Notes under the pieces: generated by a model
The model's database searches: none
The model's input: only the letters and a program-made list of their open reading frames with translations
What the model was told of the DNA's origin: nothing
Position numbers and translations under genes: made by a program
Origin: Paenibacillus prosopidis
Lineage (GTDB): Bacteria; Bacillota; Bacilli; Paenibacillales; Paenibacillaceae
DNA: 64,000 bases
Assembly (NCBI RefSeq): GCF_003337375.1
Contig: NZ_QPJD01000014.1
Coordinates: 62,001-126,000, forward strand
Direction: 5' to 3'
Shown: piece by piece, positions 1 to 7,697 of the stretch
Position numbering within the stretch: the stretch's first letter is position 1
Layout: every line of letters starts with the position of its first letter

Positions 1-1
1 T

Positions 2-1321
2 CTGCCTTCCGTCAGATCGTTACAACAGCATTTGAACATAAGCAAAACGCCCATTGAGACGGCATACCAGATGTTGTCGGCTGAGGGGTATGTGGTCAGT
101 AAACCGCGTTCCGGGATTTTCGCGATAAATCCGCATGAGATAAGATCCTCTTTACGGAAAAACGATGTTTCCGATCATCCTCCAGCAGACCTGCAGCAAT
201 CCGTCCGGACTGACGTACCTCAGAACTATCTCATTGATTTCCATACCACTAATGTAGACAAAGATATGTTTCCTGTTCGGACCTGGAGAAAAATACTTCA
301 TACTGTCCTTGAAAATAATTCAGAAAGCATTGGTCAGCGTGGAGACCCACAGGGGGAATATGGTTTACGGAGTGTTTTGACCGATTACTTAAGAAATGCA
401 AGAGGCGTTGTCTGTTCACCCGAACAAATCGTGATGGGTTCTGGCATTCTATACAGCATTGGCATTCTTACAAAACTCCTGAAAGGCATTCAACATGTTG
501 CATTTGAGGAGCCGGGTTTTGCACCGGTACGGGAACTGTTCATAGAGCACGGCTATCAATTGATTCCGGTTTCCGTTCATGATAAAGGGATTTCACTGGA
601 AGAATTGGAGAACAGTAAAGCTCAAATCGTCTATGTCACCGCCTCTCATCAATTTCCTACCGGCAGCATTCTACCCTATGCCGAGCGAGAGTATTTGCTT
701 AGCTGGGCGAATTTAAGAAATGCTTACATCATAGAAGATGACTATGACGGAGAATTTCGTTATTTCGGCAAACCGATCCCCTCTTTGCAAAGTCTTGACC
801 GTCAGGGTAGGGTCATCTATATTGGTACATTCTCGAAGGCATTTACACCTGCAATGCGCATGAATTATATGGTTTTACCCATGGAATTGTTAATTAAGAT
901 GAAGAGCATACAGCATCTGCTATCCGGTCCCTCGCGTATAGAACAATGGGCCATGCAATCATTTATCGAACAAGGGCATTGGTACCGTCACATTCGCAAA
1001 ATGCGCAAAAAATATCGGGAGAAACATCGCCGATTGATAGAATTGATACATACCTATTTTGCGAAAAGTGTTGATATTAAAGGGCATAGTGCAGGGCTCC
1101 ACATTCAAATGAGCGTAAAAACGGACCGAACTGCAGAAGAATTAGTAACATTGGCTGCGAATGAGGGCGTTCGGGTATATGATCTTAACAGTATGTGGTT
1201 AAATCGAAGTCAATCCGGGTATCCCCAAATCTATTTGGGTTTTGGCGGAGTTAGTGAAGCCGAGATGGAAACCGGCATCATCTTATTAAGAAAGGCTTGG
1301 TCCTGCATTCTTGATGAGTAG
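2..1321 (+). CDS. MocR/PdxR-type GntR regulator with aminotransferase domain (5' end outside window)
   Basis: The reading frame is open to the left window edge; the first residues LPSVRSLQQHLNISKTPIE are the recognition part of a GntR winged helix, so the TTG at 32 is an internal Leu codon and not a start. After a linker (about residues 50-70) comes a fold-type I aminotransferase-like domain with the PLP lysine in GTFSKAFTPAMRMNY. MocR proteins are DNA-binding regulators that use PLP as effector or ligand. It lies just upstream of, and in the same direction as, an MFS exporter whose promoter carries a 20-bp repeat operator, so that exporter is a plausible target (inference). Only the first few dozen residues are missing. 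Confidence 0.9.
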   Translation: MPSVRSLQQHLNISKTPIETAYQMLSAEGYVVSKPRSGIFAINPHEIRSSLRKNDVSDHPPADLQQSVRTDVPQNYLIDFHTTNVDKDMFPVRTWRKILHTVLENNSESIGQRGDPQGEYGLRSVLTDYLRNARGVVCSPEQIVMGSGILYSIGILTKLLKGIQHVAFEEPGFAPVRELFIEHGYQLIPVSVHDKGISLEELENSKAQIVYVTASHQFPTGSILPYAEREYLLSWANLRNAYIIEDDYDGEFRYFGKPIPSLQSLDRQGRVIYIGTFSKAFTPAMRMNYMVLPMELLIKMKSIQHLLSGPSRIEQWAMQSFIEQGHWYRHIRKMRKKYREKHRRLIELIHTYFAKSVDIKGHSAGLHIQMSVKTDRTAEELVTLAANEGVRVYDLNSMWLNRSQSGYPQIYLGFGGVSEAEMETGIILLRKAWSCILDE

Positions 1322-1366
1322 CTTGTATCAACATGAATGCAGGGAAACTGCTTTTTAAGGTTTATC

Positions 1367-1430
1367 TTGACTGTAAATGGTAGTTATACATATAATTACT
1401 CCAAATACGAAAACGTTTGCGTAAACGTTT
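1367..1430 (+). promoter_or_regulatory. Promoter and operator of the MFS exporter gene
   Basis: TTGACT (1367-1372), an 18-base spacer and TATAAT (1391-1396) form a near-consensus sigma-A promoter. The 20-base element AAACGTTTGCGTAAACGTTT lies at 1411-1430, just downstream of the -10, where a bound repressor would block transcription. It reads as a direct repeat of AAACGTTT with 12-base period and is nearly palindromic. A close copy follows the promoter at 3913-3942. The core also resembles a LacI-family/CcpA site, so the cognate protein is not certain. Confidence 0.7.
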
Positions 1431-1451
1431 AAATCAAAGGGAGTGTAAGGT

Positions 1452-2675
1452 ATGCTAGTTAATCGCTACCTAGGGATTATTTTAGTATCAACCTTTTTCC
1501 TGCAGCTTGGGATATGGGTGCGAAATATTGCTATATTACTATATGTGGTGGAACAAACGAATGGGGACGGGTTTGCGGTTTCTATGATTTCTGTTGCAGA
1601 ATTCTTGCCGATCTTCGTGTTTTCTTTTATTGGAGGAGCTTTCGCAGATCGATGGAACCCGAAAAAGACCATGATATGGTGTGATCTATTAAGTTCCATT
1701 TCGATCTTGTTCGTGCTGCTTGCATTTATGTTCGGAACATGGAAAGCGATATTCTTCGCAACGCTGGTATCTTCGATTCTGTCACAGTTTTCTCAACCAT
1801 CGGGGATGAAGTTATTTAAGCTTCATGTTAGTGCAGATAATATTCAAGCGGGCATGTCTATGTTTCAAACCGTATTAGCTATTTTTATGTTACTGGGACC
1901 TATATTAGGGACTTTTGTTTATCAGCAGTTTGGAATTCAGGTCTGTATCGGGCTTATGGGATTATCGTTTTTGCTTTCGGCTTTCGTGTTAATCTTTATT
2001 CCTTCAGGGCATAAGATTGAGGAAGTCAGGGGATCGAATTTGCTGAAAGAAATGAAAGCGGGCCTTACTTATTTGTTTTCAAATAGACTGTTAACTTATC
2101 TTGGAATTTCCTTTTTAATTGCAGGTTTAGCAGTTGGACTAGTGGTACCGCTAGGGATATTCGTTATTACTGATCGTCTGCATCTATCAGAAGAATATTA
2201 CCAATGGATTGCCGCCTCAAAAGGAATTGGTATGATACTTGGAGGTGCTGTATCACTGGGATTAAGCAAGCGTGTTTCCCCTCTTTATTTGTTGACCACA
2301 GGGTTTGCAGTTAATGCCCTATGCTTAATGGCAGCAGGGATGTCTACCTATTTTTGGTTAACATTCTCTGCTGAGTTTTTTATTGGCTTTGTTACTCCGG
2401 CTTTTCAAGTAGCTATTCAAACCTTAATTTTAAAAAATACGGAAGAATCTTTTATTGGACGTGTTAATGGCATACTTACCCCACTCTTCATGGGGGCTAT
2501 GGTCTTGACCATGAGCTTCGCAGGATGGTTGAAGGATGCTTTGTCTGTGCTTGTGATGTACGAAATAGCAGGTGTACTGTTCTTGATCAGTGCATTAATA
2601 ACTATTCCAATGTTTCGAATGCATGTGAAGCAAGCTTCGTATGAAAAGGCTGAAACACAAGCGGGTATATCATAA
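1452..2675 (+). CDS. MFS drug-efflux-type transporter
   Basis: A 407-residue protein with about 12 hydrophobic segments. The motif GGAFADRWNPKKTMI after the second segment is the conserved MFS loop 2-3 signature, and the overall pattern fits the DHA3 group (macrolide-efflux-like exporters). The ATG at 1452 is preceded by AAAGGGAG at good spacing. The gene has its own promoter and operator and is not obviously joined to the aldolase gene 300 bases downstream. Substrate cannot be told from sequence. The upstream MocR-type regulator is the nearest candidate controller. Confidence 0.85.
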   Translation: MLVNRYLGIILVSTFFLQLGIWVRNIAILLYVVEQTNGDGFAVSMISVAEFLPIFVFSFIGGAFADRWNPKKTMIWCDLLSSISILFVLLAFMFGTWKAIFFATLVSSILSQFSQPSGMKLFKLHVSADNIQAGMSMFQTVLAIFMLLGPILGTFVYQQFGIQVCIGLMGLSFLLSAFVLIFIPSGHKIEEVRGSNLLKEMKAGLTYLFSNRLLTYLGISFLIAGLAVGLVVPLGIFVITDRLHLSEEYYQWIAASKGIGMILGGAVSLGLSKRVSPLYLLTTGFAVNALCLMAAGMSTYFWLTFSAEFFIGFVTPAFQVAIQTLILKNTEESFIGRVNGILTPLFMGAMVLTMSFAGWLKDALSVLVMYEIAGVLFLISALITIPMFRMHVKQASYEKAETQAGIS

Positions 2676-2979
2676 ATAAGCCATTTATTGGATTTCTTGA
2701 TACTGGGATTATGACGAAAATCAGCGATTGTTCTCCCAGCACGGATTTTTCTTTCACATTCGACCTTACATTCATCGTCCTAGCTGCGAAAACAGGTAGT
2801 CTTATACTGAAATTTGTGATAATATGTAGACCGATGAGTAATACGTGAACGTGGATAAGCCCATTCCGTTCGTGCCAGTATAACTGCAGCTTATGATCGC
2901 AATTTTAAACTGCAGGTTAATTGGGTATGATTGAAAGGTCGAGTCATTAAATTGCAATTATTTTGAAGGAGGATTTAAC
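2676..2979. other. Non-coding stretch between MFS gene and aldolase gene
   Basis: About 300 bases without a supported gene. It must hold the aldolase promoter; a TGTGATAAT extended -10-like element lies at 2815-2823 but no good -35 partner is visible, so I do not call it firmly. No clear terminator for the MFS gene is seen. Confidence 0.4.
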
Positions 2980-3837
2980 ATGGCATTAGTTTCAATGAAA
3001 GAAATGTTGAACAAAGGTTTAAAAGAAGGTTACGCAGTTGGTCAATTCAACATCAATAACCTGGAGTGGACACAAGCAATCCTCGGCGCTGCTCAAGAAG
3101 AACAATCACCTGTCATTCTTGGCGTTTCTGAAGGTGCTGCTCGTTACATGGGAGGCTTTACAGTTGTAACTTCGATCGTAAAATCTCTTATTGAAGAAAT
3201 GAAAATCACGGTTCCGGTTGCTATTCATTTGGACCATGGTTCAAGCTTTGAAAAATGTAAAGCGGCTATCGATGCAGGCTTTACTTCCGTTATGATAGAT
3301 GCTTCCCACTCACCATTCGAAGAAAACGTGAAAACAACACAACAGGTTGTTGCATACGCGCATGAGCGCGGCGTTTCCGTTGAAGCTGAGCTTGGTACAG
3401 TTGGCGGACAAGAGGACGATGTAGTCGCTGACGGCGTTATCTATGCAGATCCTCAAGAATGCAAAGAGCTGGTTGAGCGTACAGGAATCGACTGCCTTGC
3501 TCCTGCTCTTGGCTCCGTACACGGTCCTTACAAAGGCGAACCAAACCTAGGCTTCAAAGAGATGGAAGAAATTTGCCAAACAATCAAGCTTCCACTGGTA
3601 TTGCATGGCGGTACAGGTATCCCAACTGCTGATATTAAGAAATCAATCTCGCTGGGAACTGCAAAAATCAACGTAAACACAGAAAACCAAATCGCTTTTA
3701 CAAAAGTTGCCCGTGAAATCTTGACTTCGGATTCCGAAGTATACGATCCACGTAAATTTTTGGCTCCTGGCCGTGAAGCAATTAAACAAACGGTTCAAGG
3801 TAAAATGCGCGAGTTTGGTTCTTCTAATAAAGCGTAA
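2980..3837 (+). CDS. fba: Class II fructose-1,6-bisphosphate aldolase
   Basis: 285 residues, the usual length for the FbaA/GatY/KbaY class II group. It cleaves fructose-1,6-bisphosphate to dihydroxyacetone phosphate and glyceraldehyde 3-phosphate in cytoplasmic glycolysis and gluconeogenesis, using a divalent metal. Visible signatures are the metal-binding HLDHGSS, the acidic VEAELGTVGGQEDD segment, LVLHGGTGIP and the phosphate-binding INVNTENQ. The start is set by GAAGGAGG. Codon use is biased to frequent codons, as expected for a highly expressed glycolytic gene. It is monocistronic, with a strong terminator directly after it. Tagatose-bisphosphate aldolase is the alternative within the family; glycolytic aldolase is more likely. 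Confidence 0.95.
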   Translation: MALVSMKEMLNKGLKEGYAVGQFNINNLEWTQAILGAAQEEQSPVILGVSEGAARYMGGFTVVTSIVKSLIEEMKITVPVAIHLDHGSSFEKCKAAIDAGFTSVMIDASHSPFEENVKTTQQVVAYAHERGVSVEAELGTVGGQEDDVVADGVIYADPQECKELVERTGIDCLAPALGSVHGPYKGEPNLGFKEMEEICQTIKLPLVLHGGTGIPTADIKKSISLGTAKINVNTENQIAFTKVAREILTSDSEVYDPRKFLAPGREAIKQTVQGKMREFGSSNKA

Positions 3838-3850
3838 TAAACAAAAAGCG

Positions 3851-3899
3851 AAAATGGTTGGGCCGAATGCATATTGCATCCGGTCCAACCATTTTTTTT
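3851..3899 (+). terminator. Rho-independent terminator of fba
   Basis: A 20-base stem (3851-3870 with 3876-3895, a few mismatches) followed by an eight-T run. Confidence 0.9.
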
Positions 3900-3912
3900 G
3901 ATTTGGCTTACC

Positions 3913-3967
3913 TTGACTTTTAATGTAAGGAGGATATATTATAAGGTAAACGTTTACGTAAAAGTTT
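3913..3967 (+). promoter_or_regulatory. Promoter and shared-type operator of the kinase gene
   Basis: TTGACT (3913-3918), 18-base spacer and TATTAT (3937-3942), followed by AAACGTTTACGTAAAAGTTT at 3948-3967. The promoter spacing and the operator match the arrangement at 1367-1430 (18 of 20 operator bases identical), so both units are probably controlled by one regulator. Confidence 0.7.
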
Positions 3968-4020
3968 CCACTGTCTGTCGAGTGATTCTATTTTGAATAT
4001 TCTAAGTGGGGATGATCCTG

Positions 4021-4905
4021 TTGAACATGAAAGTTGAAGAAATTATTCACGAAGTACCAGAGCTAAACCATGAATTCTTAAGTTTTGAAAACCTTAGTGG
4101 AGGGCTGTGTAACCAAACCTATAAGGTGCAAACCAAACAGAGTACATACGTTCTTCGCATCAATAGCAGGCAAAATGAGTATTTGAACCTGACACGCCGC
4201 TCTGAAGTAGAAGTGATGAAGAAGGCAAACCGCGAGGGATTTGCTCCTAGAGTGATTTCCAGTAATTATCCGGAACAATTTATAGTCACGGAATTTATTG
4301 AAGGTCGAATGCTTGAGAAAGATGATCTGAAAGACGATAGTATCAAAGGAATGATTATGGATCGCCTCAAACGAATACATCGTATGGAAGGTCAAAGCAG
4401 AACATGTGCTCCTTACGATTTGATTCATGGATATTTGAAAGGCGCAGATCAGTTTCAAGTTAAGCATCCTGATGGATTAAACCAAATTTTGCATCGAGTA
4501 GAGAAAATCGCGCATAAGCGCAGTAGTGACAAAGAATATAACAACAAGTTCTGTCACAATGATTCCTTTTTATGCAATATGATTTACACAGGGCAAGAGT
4601 TGCAATTTATTGATTGGGAGTTGTCTGGAGTCGGAGATGTGTTTTTCGAATTGACGCTCATTCCGTTTACAAACCAGTTCAGTGAAAACGATGAGCGTGA
4701 ATGGTTGAAATTATACTTCGGATATTTCGAGGAGGAAACATTCCACATTTTTCAGGACATGAAATTCGTTTCGATGGTTCGAGAGGTTGCATGGGGAATG
4801 TTTTACAGCGGACTTACGAAGGAGGAAAGTCACCATGACTTTGATTACTACAAGTTTGCCGAATCTTGTATCCAGCGAATAGAACAAGGGGTTTATCAAT
4901 TATAA
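4021..4905 (+). CDS. Choline/aminoglycoside kinase-family phosphotransferase
   Basis: About 294 residues. Kinase-like fold: GGLCNQTYKV loop (near residue 25), VLRIN lysine-equivalent strand, catalytic FCHNDSFLCNMIY (Brenner-type HxDxxxxN) and the metal-binding IDWELSGVGD. The sequence is closer in style to choline kinase/LicA-type enzymes than to classic aminoglycoside resistance kinases, which is a judgement by eye. In-frame starts exist at GTG 4006, ATG 4012, TTG 4021 and ATG 4027; GGGGAT at 4008-4013 is best placed for TTG 4021. It has its own promoter and an operator shared with the MFS gene at 1452. Substrate unknown: choline, an amino sugar or a drug are all possible. Confidence 0.8.
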   Translation: MNMKVEEIIHEVPELNHEFLSFENLSGGLCNQTYKVQTKQSTYVLRINSRQNEYLNLTRRSEVEVMKKANREGFAPRVISSNYPEQFIVTEFIEGRMLEKDDLKDDSIKGMIMDRLKRIHRMEGQSRTCAPYDLIHGYLKGADQFQVKHPDGLNQILHRVEKIAHKRSSDKEYNNKFCHNDSFLCNMIYTGQELQFIDWELSGVGDVFFELTLIPFTNQFSENDEREWLKLYFGYFEEETFHIFQDMKFVSMVREVAWGMFYSGLTKEESHHDFDYYKFAESCIQRIEQGVYQL

Positions 4906-5057
4906 TGGTGTAGCGGCATGTAGATGATAGGGTGGTCAAAAACCGCCTCTATCGGCTTGATTATCAGCCGTTGCATCAGAAGGCCGTGAACTACTGCTGT
5001 GCCGCTGCCGATCACTCCGGCCATCGTTAAGGCAATACTATTCCAGTCCATTTCCAT
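4896..5057 (-). pseudogene. Small truncated membrane-protein gene (N-terminal part only)
   Basis: A 53-codon frame starting ATG at 5057, with an excellent ribosome site GGAGGTGT just before it. The product begins MEMDWNSIALTMAGVIGSG and continues TAVVHGLLMQRLIIKP, which I recognise as the first helix and following loop of a small hydrophobic membrane protein family that normally runs to about 120-150 residues. After residue 44 the sequence turns into unrelated residues and stops inside the 3' end of the kinase gene. It is therefore probably a 3'-truncated remnant, or a very short real protein. A MarR-type box at 5078-5089 lies directly upstream of its ribosome site. Family recall cannot be verified here. 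Confidence 0.5.
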
Positions 5058-5077
5058 ACACCTCCAGTGATTATTAA

Positions 5078-5089
5078 TACGATTTCGTA
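5078..5089. promoter_or_regulatory. MarR-type box 1
   Basis: TACGATTTCGTA, a perfect 12-base palindrome upstream of the truncated minus-strand gene. Same motif as the boxes at 5240, 5276 and 5815. Confidence 0.65.
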
Positions 5090-5229
5090 GTAATGACTGG
5101 AGATCAATTTAACATTGAGTATGAAATGCTGTCAATAATGAATTTTACCCGCTAGCCTAAATGCCCCATCACGTGCGGTGTCACTTTTCATGGGACACAA
5201 TAGAGTTCAAGAAAGAACACGATTCGTTA

Positions 5230-5287
5230 TTGATTTTATTACGAAATCGTATTAAAATAAACGCAGACCTATTATTGCGAAATCGTA
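5230..5287 (+). promoter_or_regulatory. marR-like promoter with two MarR-type boxes
   Basis: TTGATT (5230-5235), a 17-base spacer and TAAAAT (5253-5258) form a promoter whose spacer contains box 2, TACGAAATCGTA (5240-5251). Box 3, TGCGAAATCGTA (5276-5287), lies just before the AAAGGAG ribosome site. Binding at box 2 would exclude RNA polymerase, so negative autoregulation is likely. Confidence 0.65.
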
Positions 5288-5296
5288 CTAAAAGGA

Positions 5297-5782
5297 GTGA
5301 CCGGTATTCAGCACCTATACGACCTCTTCCTCAAGACCGGTCTGCGTCCCTTTGCTTTCATGACTGATACACAGCAACTAGAACAAAATGTGACCCGTTC
5401 AGATCTGTCAACGCTGCTTATTCTGCAATTCCGTGGAGATTTGACGATGTCGGAGTTGGCGGCCGAGATGGGGGCACCTCTGAGTTCTATGACAAGCATT
5501 GCTAAGCGGCTTGAACGTAAGGGCTTTATCGCCCGGGCTACATCTGCGCAAGACCAACGCGTTAAGCTCGTCACGCTGACACAGGAAGGTCTGCAGCTAG
5601 CGAAAGAATGGAAGCAGATCATGATGGCGATGCTAGGCAGGTTGGAGGCGGCCTTTACGCCGGAGGAAATGGAGCAATTCACGACACTCCTGTTCAAGGC
5701 AGCTAGAGTCCTCCAGGATGGGGGGCCTGTAAAGCATCAAGAGATAAAGAATCATCCAATAAAGATTAAGATCGAGGAATAA
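5297..5782 (+). CDS. MarR-family transcriptional regulator
   Basis: At most 161 residues. The winged helix is clear: DLSTLLILQFRGDLTMSELA followed by AAEMGAPLSSMTSIAKRLE (recognition helix) and the wing DQRVKLVTLTQEG. MarR proteins bind palindromes as dimers and usually repress their own and neighbouring genes; four TACGAWWTCGTA boxes surround this gene. The start is unusual: GTG at 5297 overlaps the AAAGGAG ribosome site (5291-5297) and cannot use it, and no ATG/GTG/TTG lies at proper spacing; ATT at 5306 is the best-spaced codon. A run of extra residues at the C-terminus (after about 145) is rich in Lys/His/Ile. Ligand unknown. Confidence 0.85.
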   Translation: MTGIQHLYDLFLKTGLRPFAFMTDTQQLEQNVTRSDLSTLLILQFRGDLTMSELAAEMGAPLSSMTSIAKRLERKGFIARATSAQDQRVKLVTLTQEGLQLAKEWKQIMMAMLGRLEAAFTPEEMEQFTTLLFKAARVLQDGGPVKHQEIKNHPIKIKIEE

Positions 5783-5804
5783 CCGGTTCAAACCGGATTT
5801 TTTT
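5783..5804 (+). terminator. Short terminator after the MarR gene
   Basis: CCGGT-TCAA-ACCGG hairpin directly after the stop codon, followed by a T-rich run. Short stem, so possibly leaky. Confidence 0.55.
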
Positions 5805-5814
5805 GAATATTTAC

Positions 5815-5826
5815 TACGAAATCGTA
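5815..5826. promoter_or_regulatory. MarR-type box 4, upstream of the ATPase gene
   Basis: TACGAAATCGTA followed by CTAAAAGGAG. The 16 bases ATCGTACTAAAAGGAG are identical to those joining box 3 to the MarR ribosome site, so box and ribosome site were duplicated together. Confidence 0.65.
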
Positions 5827-5844
5827 CTAAAAGGAGCGGTGGAT

Positions 5845-7044
5845 ATGAGGATCATCATCTACACGGGCAAAGGCGGCGTGGGAAAGACGAGCATAGCGGC
5901 GGCGACGGCAGTGAAATTGGCGAAACAAGGCAAACGAACCCTTATTCTCAGCACTGATGCGGCACATAGTCTTGGGGATTCGCTGGCGGTACCGATCGGT
6001 CCAGATCCGGTCTGGATAAGCGAAAACTTATGGGGGCAGGAGGTGAACGCCATCCGCGAGACGGAGCGCAATTGGGGAAACGTCCAGGGCTGGCTGACGA
6101 AATTACTCGACAAAGCGCAGCTTAAAGATATCACTACGGAAGAAATGCTCGTGTTCCCAGGCATGGAGGAGCTCTTCAGTTTACTGCAAATTAAGGAACA
6201 CGCTCAAAGCGGACTATATGACGTATTGGTGGTGGATTGCGCACCGACCGGAGAGACTCTTAGGCTGCTCAGCTACCCGAACGTATTGAATTGGTGGTTG
6301 GAGAAAATATTCCCGCACGAACGCAAACTGATCAAGCTCGTTCGACCGGTCGCCAAGCTCGTGAGCGATATAGAGCTTCCTTCGGATAACGTGCTGGACA
6401 GTATAGAGCGTTTTGCACGCGCCTTGGAGGAAATGCATAGGATCGTTCTGGATCCGGAGATTACGTCGGTCAGGATTGTATTGAATCCCGAAAAGATGGT
6501 GCTTGCAGAAGCGAAGCGCTCGTTCACGTATTTGAATTTGTTCGGGTTCAATACGGATGCGGTAATCGTTAACCGGGTGCTGCCGGATGAGGCAGGAGAT
6601 GGATTTTTCGCGCATTGGCGGGATATTCAAAAGAAATACGAGGAAGAAATCGTATTGAACTTCCGGCCGCTTCCGATTCTGAAAGCGCCTATGATGAAAA
6701 AGGAAGTTATCGGACTCCCCATTCTTGAAGAATTAGCGGATATCGTTTATGGAGATCAGGCCCCTTCTGCAATGTTTTACCGTGGCATAACGGAGACGAT
6801 CCGGGAGGAGGACGGAGAAATGCTGTTGGAGCTTATGATTCCCTTTGTCGACAAGGCTGATTTAGATTTAACGCAGACAGGCGACGAATTGACGGTAGAT
6901 GCTGGCGCCTACAAACGCAAGGTCATTTTACCAAGACCGTTGATGGGCCGCCAAGTCGTAGGCGCGAGGTATGCGGAGGACCGGCTTATCATCCGTTTTG
7001 GTAAACGGGAAATGACTGCGCATGGAAAGGTTGAGGATCAATGA
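5845..7044 (+). CDS. ArsA/Get3-family ATPase
   Basis: 399 residues from ATG 5845, which has AAAGGAG upstream. The N-terminus carries the deviant P-loop GKGGVGKTS, then LSTDAAHSLGDSL and the switch motif DCAPTGETLRLLS, all diagnostic of ArsA/Get3 ATPases. It is a single-half protein, unlike two-half arsenite ArsA, and the last 80 residues (from about ELMIPFVDKADLDL) resemble the small HSP20-like beta domain found on many bacterial ArsA-like ATPases. No arsB, arsC or arsD neighbour is present, so a role in arsenite efflux is not supported; tail-anchored or spore-related handling is only speculation. It follows a MarR gene and MarR box and precedes a small ORF and a spore protein gene. Confidence 0.88.
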   Translation: MRIIIYTGKGGVGKTSIAAATAVKLAKQGKRTLILSTDAAHSLGDSLAVPIGPDPVWISENLWGQEVNAIRETERNWGNVQGWLTKLLDKAQLKDITTEEMLVFPGMEELFSLLQIKEHAQSGLYDVLVVDCAPTGETLRLLSYPNVLNWWLEKIFPHERKLIKLVRPVAKLVSDIELPSDNVLDSIERFARALEEMHRIVLDPEITSVRIVLNPEKMVLAEAKRSFTYLNLFGFNTDAVIVNRVLPDEAGDGFFAHWRDIQKKYEEEIVLNFRPLPILKAPMMKKEVIGLPILEELADIVYGDQAPSAMFYRGITETIREEDGEMLLELMIPFVDKADLDLTQTGDELTVDAGAYKRKVILPRPLMGRQVVGARYAEDRLIIRFGKREMTAHGKVEDQ

Positions 7045-7073
7045 GAAGCCCCGGGCTTAGGAGGGAACGAGTG

Positions 7074-7262
7074 ATGGAGAATCTGATTCGATTGGAGCGT
7101 TTGTTAGAAAACCTGGAGCGCCATCAAGCAAAGCGGCATGTAAGAAACGCCTTCAAGGAATGGCTGCTTGCTTCGCGAACAGTGATCGACAGTGTCATCG
7201 ATACGATGGAGAAGGAAAAAGACACCCCTGTTGCCCGTAAAATCAATATTTCGAAAGAGTAG
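7074..7262 (+). CDS. Small conserved-looking protein after the ArsA-like ATPase
   Basis: 62 residues from ATG 7074 with AGGAGG at 7059-7064; the GTG at 7071 is an alternative. The product is charged and helical, with a heptad-like Leu pattern (LIRLERLLENLERHQ), consistent with a short coiled coil. It begins 29 bases after the ATPase stop, so it is probably co-translated and may be a partner of the ATPase. Not recognised as a named family. Confidence 0.65.
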   Translation: MENLIRLERLLENLERHQAKRHVRNAFKEWLLASRTVIDSVIDTMEKEKDTPVARKINISKE

Positions 7263-7350
7263 GGACTATTCGTTTAGTTGAAGCAGCTTGGCAGCGGGTA
7301 TTATGGTCAGCTATTGGGCAACCTTTAAGAAAAATAAAGGAGTGATCTTA

Positions 7351-7626
7351 ATGGCTAGGAGAAGAAGATACGTTGTGCCTGGAGCGGAACAGGGAATGCA
7401 AGCATTCAAAGCAGATGTAATGAAACGCGAAGGTTATGACGTTAACCCGAATAGACCGGACGATGTGAAATACGAGGTAGCCAAGGAGCTCGGTATCCCG
7501 CTAAAGCCTGGCGACAATGGCGAATTGACGACAGAATCGGCTGGCCATATTGGCGGCAAGATCGGTGGTTCGATGGTCCGGGAGATGATTCGTCTTGCAC
7601 AGGATCGTCTGTCAAACCAAGAATAG
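7351..7626 (+). CDS. Alpha/beta-type small acid-soluble spore protein
   Basis: 91 residues from ATG 7351 (AAAGGAG upstream). It contains both hallmark segments of alpha/beta SASPs: KYEVAKELGIPL (with the Glu-Ile/Val-Ala germination-protease region) and AGHIGGKIGGSMVREMI. Such proteins coat and protect spore DNA and are degraded by Gpr on germination. The N-terminal MARRRRYVVPGAEQGMQAFK is longer than the minimal form but typical of Paenibacillus members. It would be transcribed by sigma-G in the forespore. This is the clearest evidence that the organism makes endospores. Confidence 0.92.
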   Translation: MARRRRYVVPGAEQGMQAFKADVMKREGYDVNPNRPDDVKYEVAKELGIPLKPGDNGELTTESAGHIGGKIGGSMVREMIRLAQDRLSNQE

Positions 7627-7638
7627 GTTTATGAGATA

Positions 7639-7685
7639 AAGCAAAGCAGTCTCCAGTCTTTGAGGACTGGAGATTGCTTTGTTCT
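7639..7685. terminator. Terminator between SASP and aldo/keto reductase genes
   Basis: A 16-base stem (7643-7658 with 7665-7680), with T-rich sequence on the plus side and A-rich sequence on the other, so it may serve both convergent genes. Confidence 0.8.
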
Positions 7686-7697
7686 TGATCCGCGCGG

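Noticed and set aside
2880..2925. CTGCAG inverted repeat upstream of fba as an operator
   Set aside because: AACTGCAG and CTGCAGGTT match over only six bases with a long spacer; likely chance.
5161..5367. 68-codon frame upstream of and overlapping the MarR gene
   Set aside because: It runs through the promoter and MarR boxes, has no ribosome site and Arg/Lys/Ser-rich random composition.
5845..7044. Arsenite efflux ATPase (arsA) as a specific function
   Set aside because: Single-half protein and no arsB, arsC, arsD or ArsR gene nearby; only the family name is supported.
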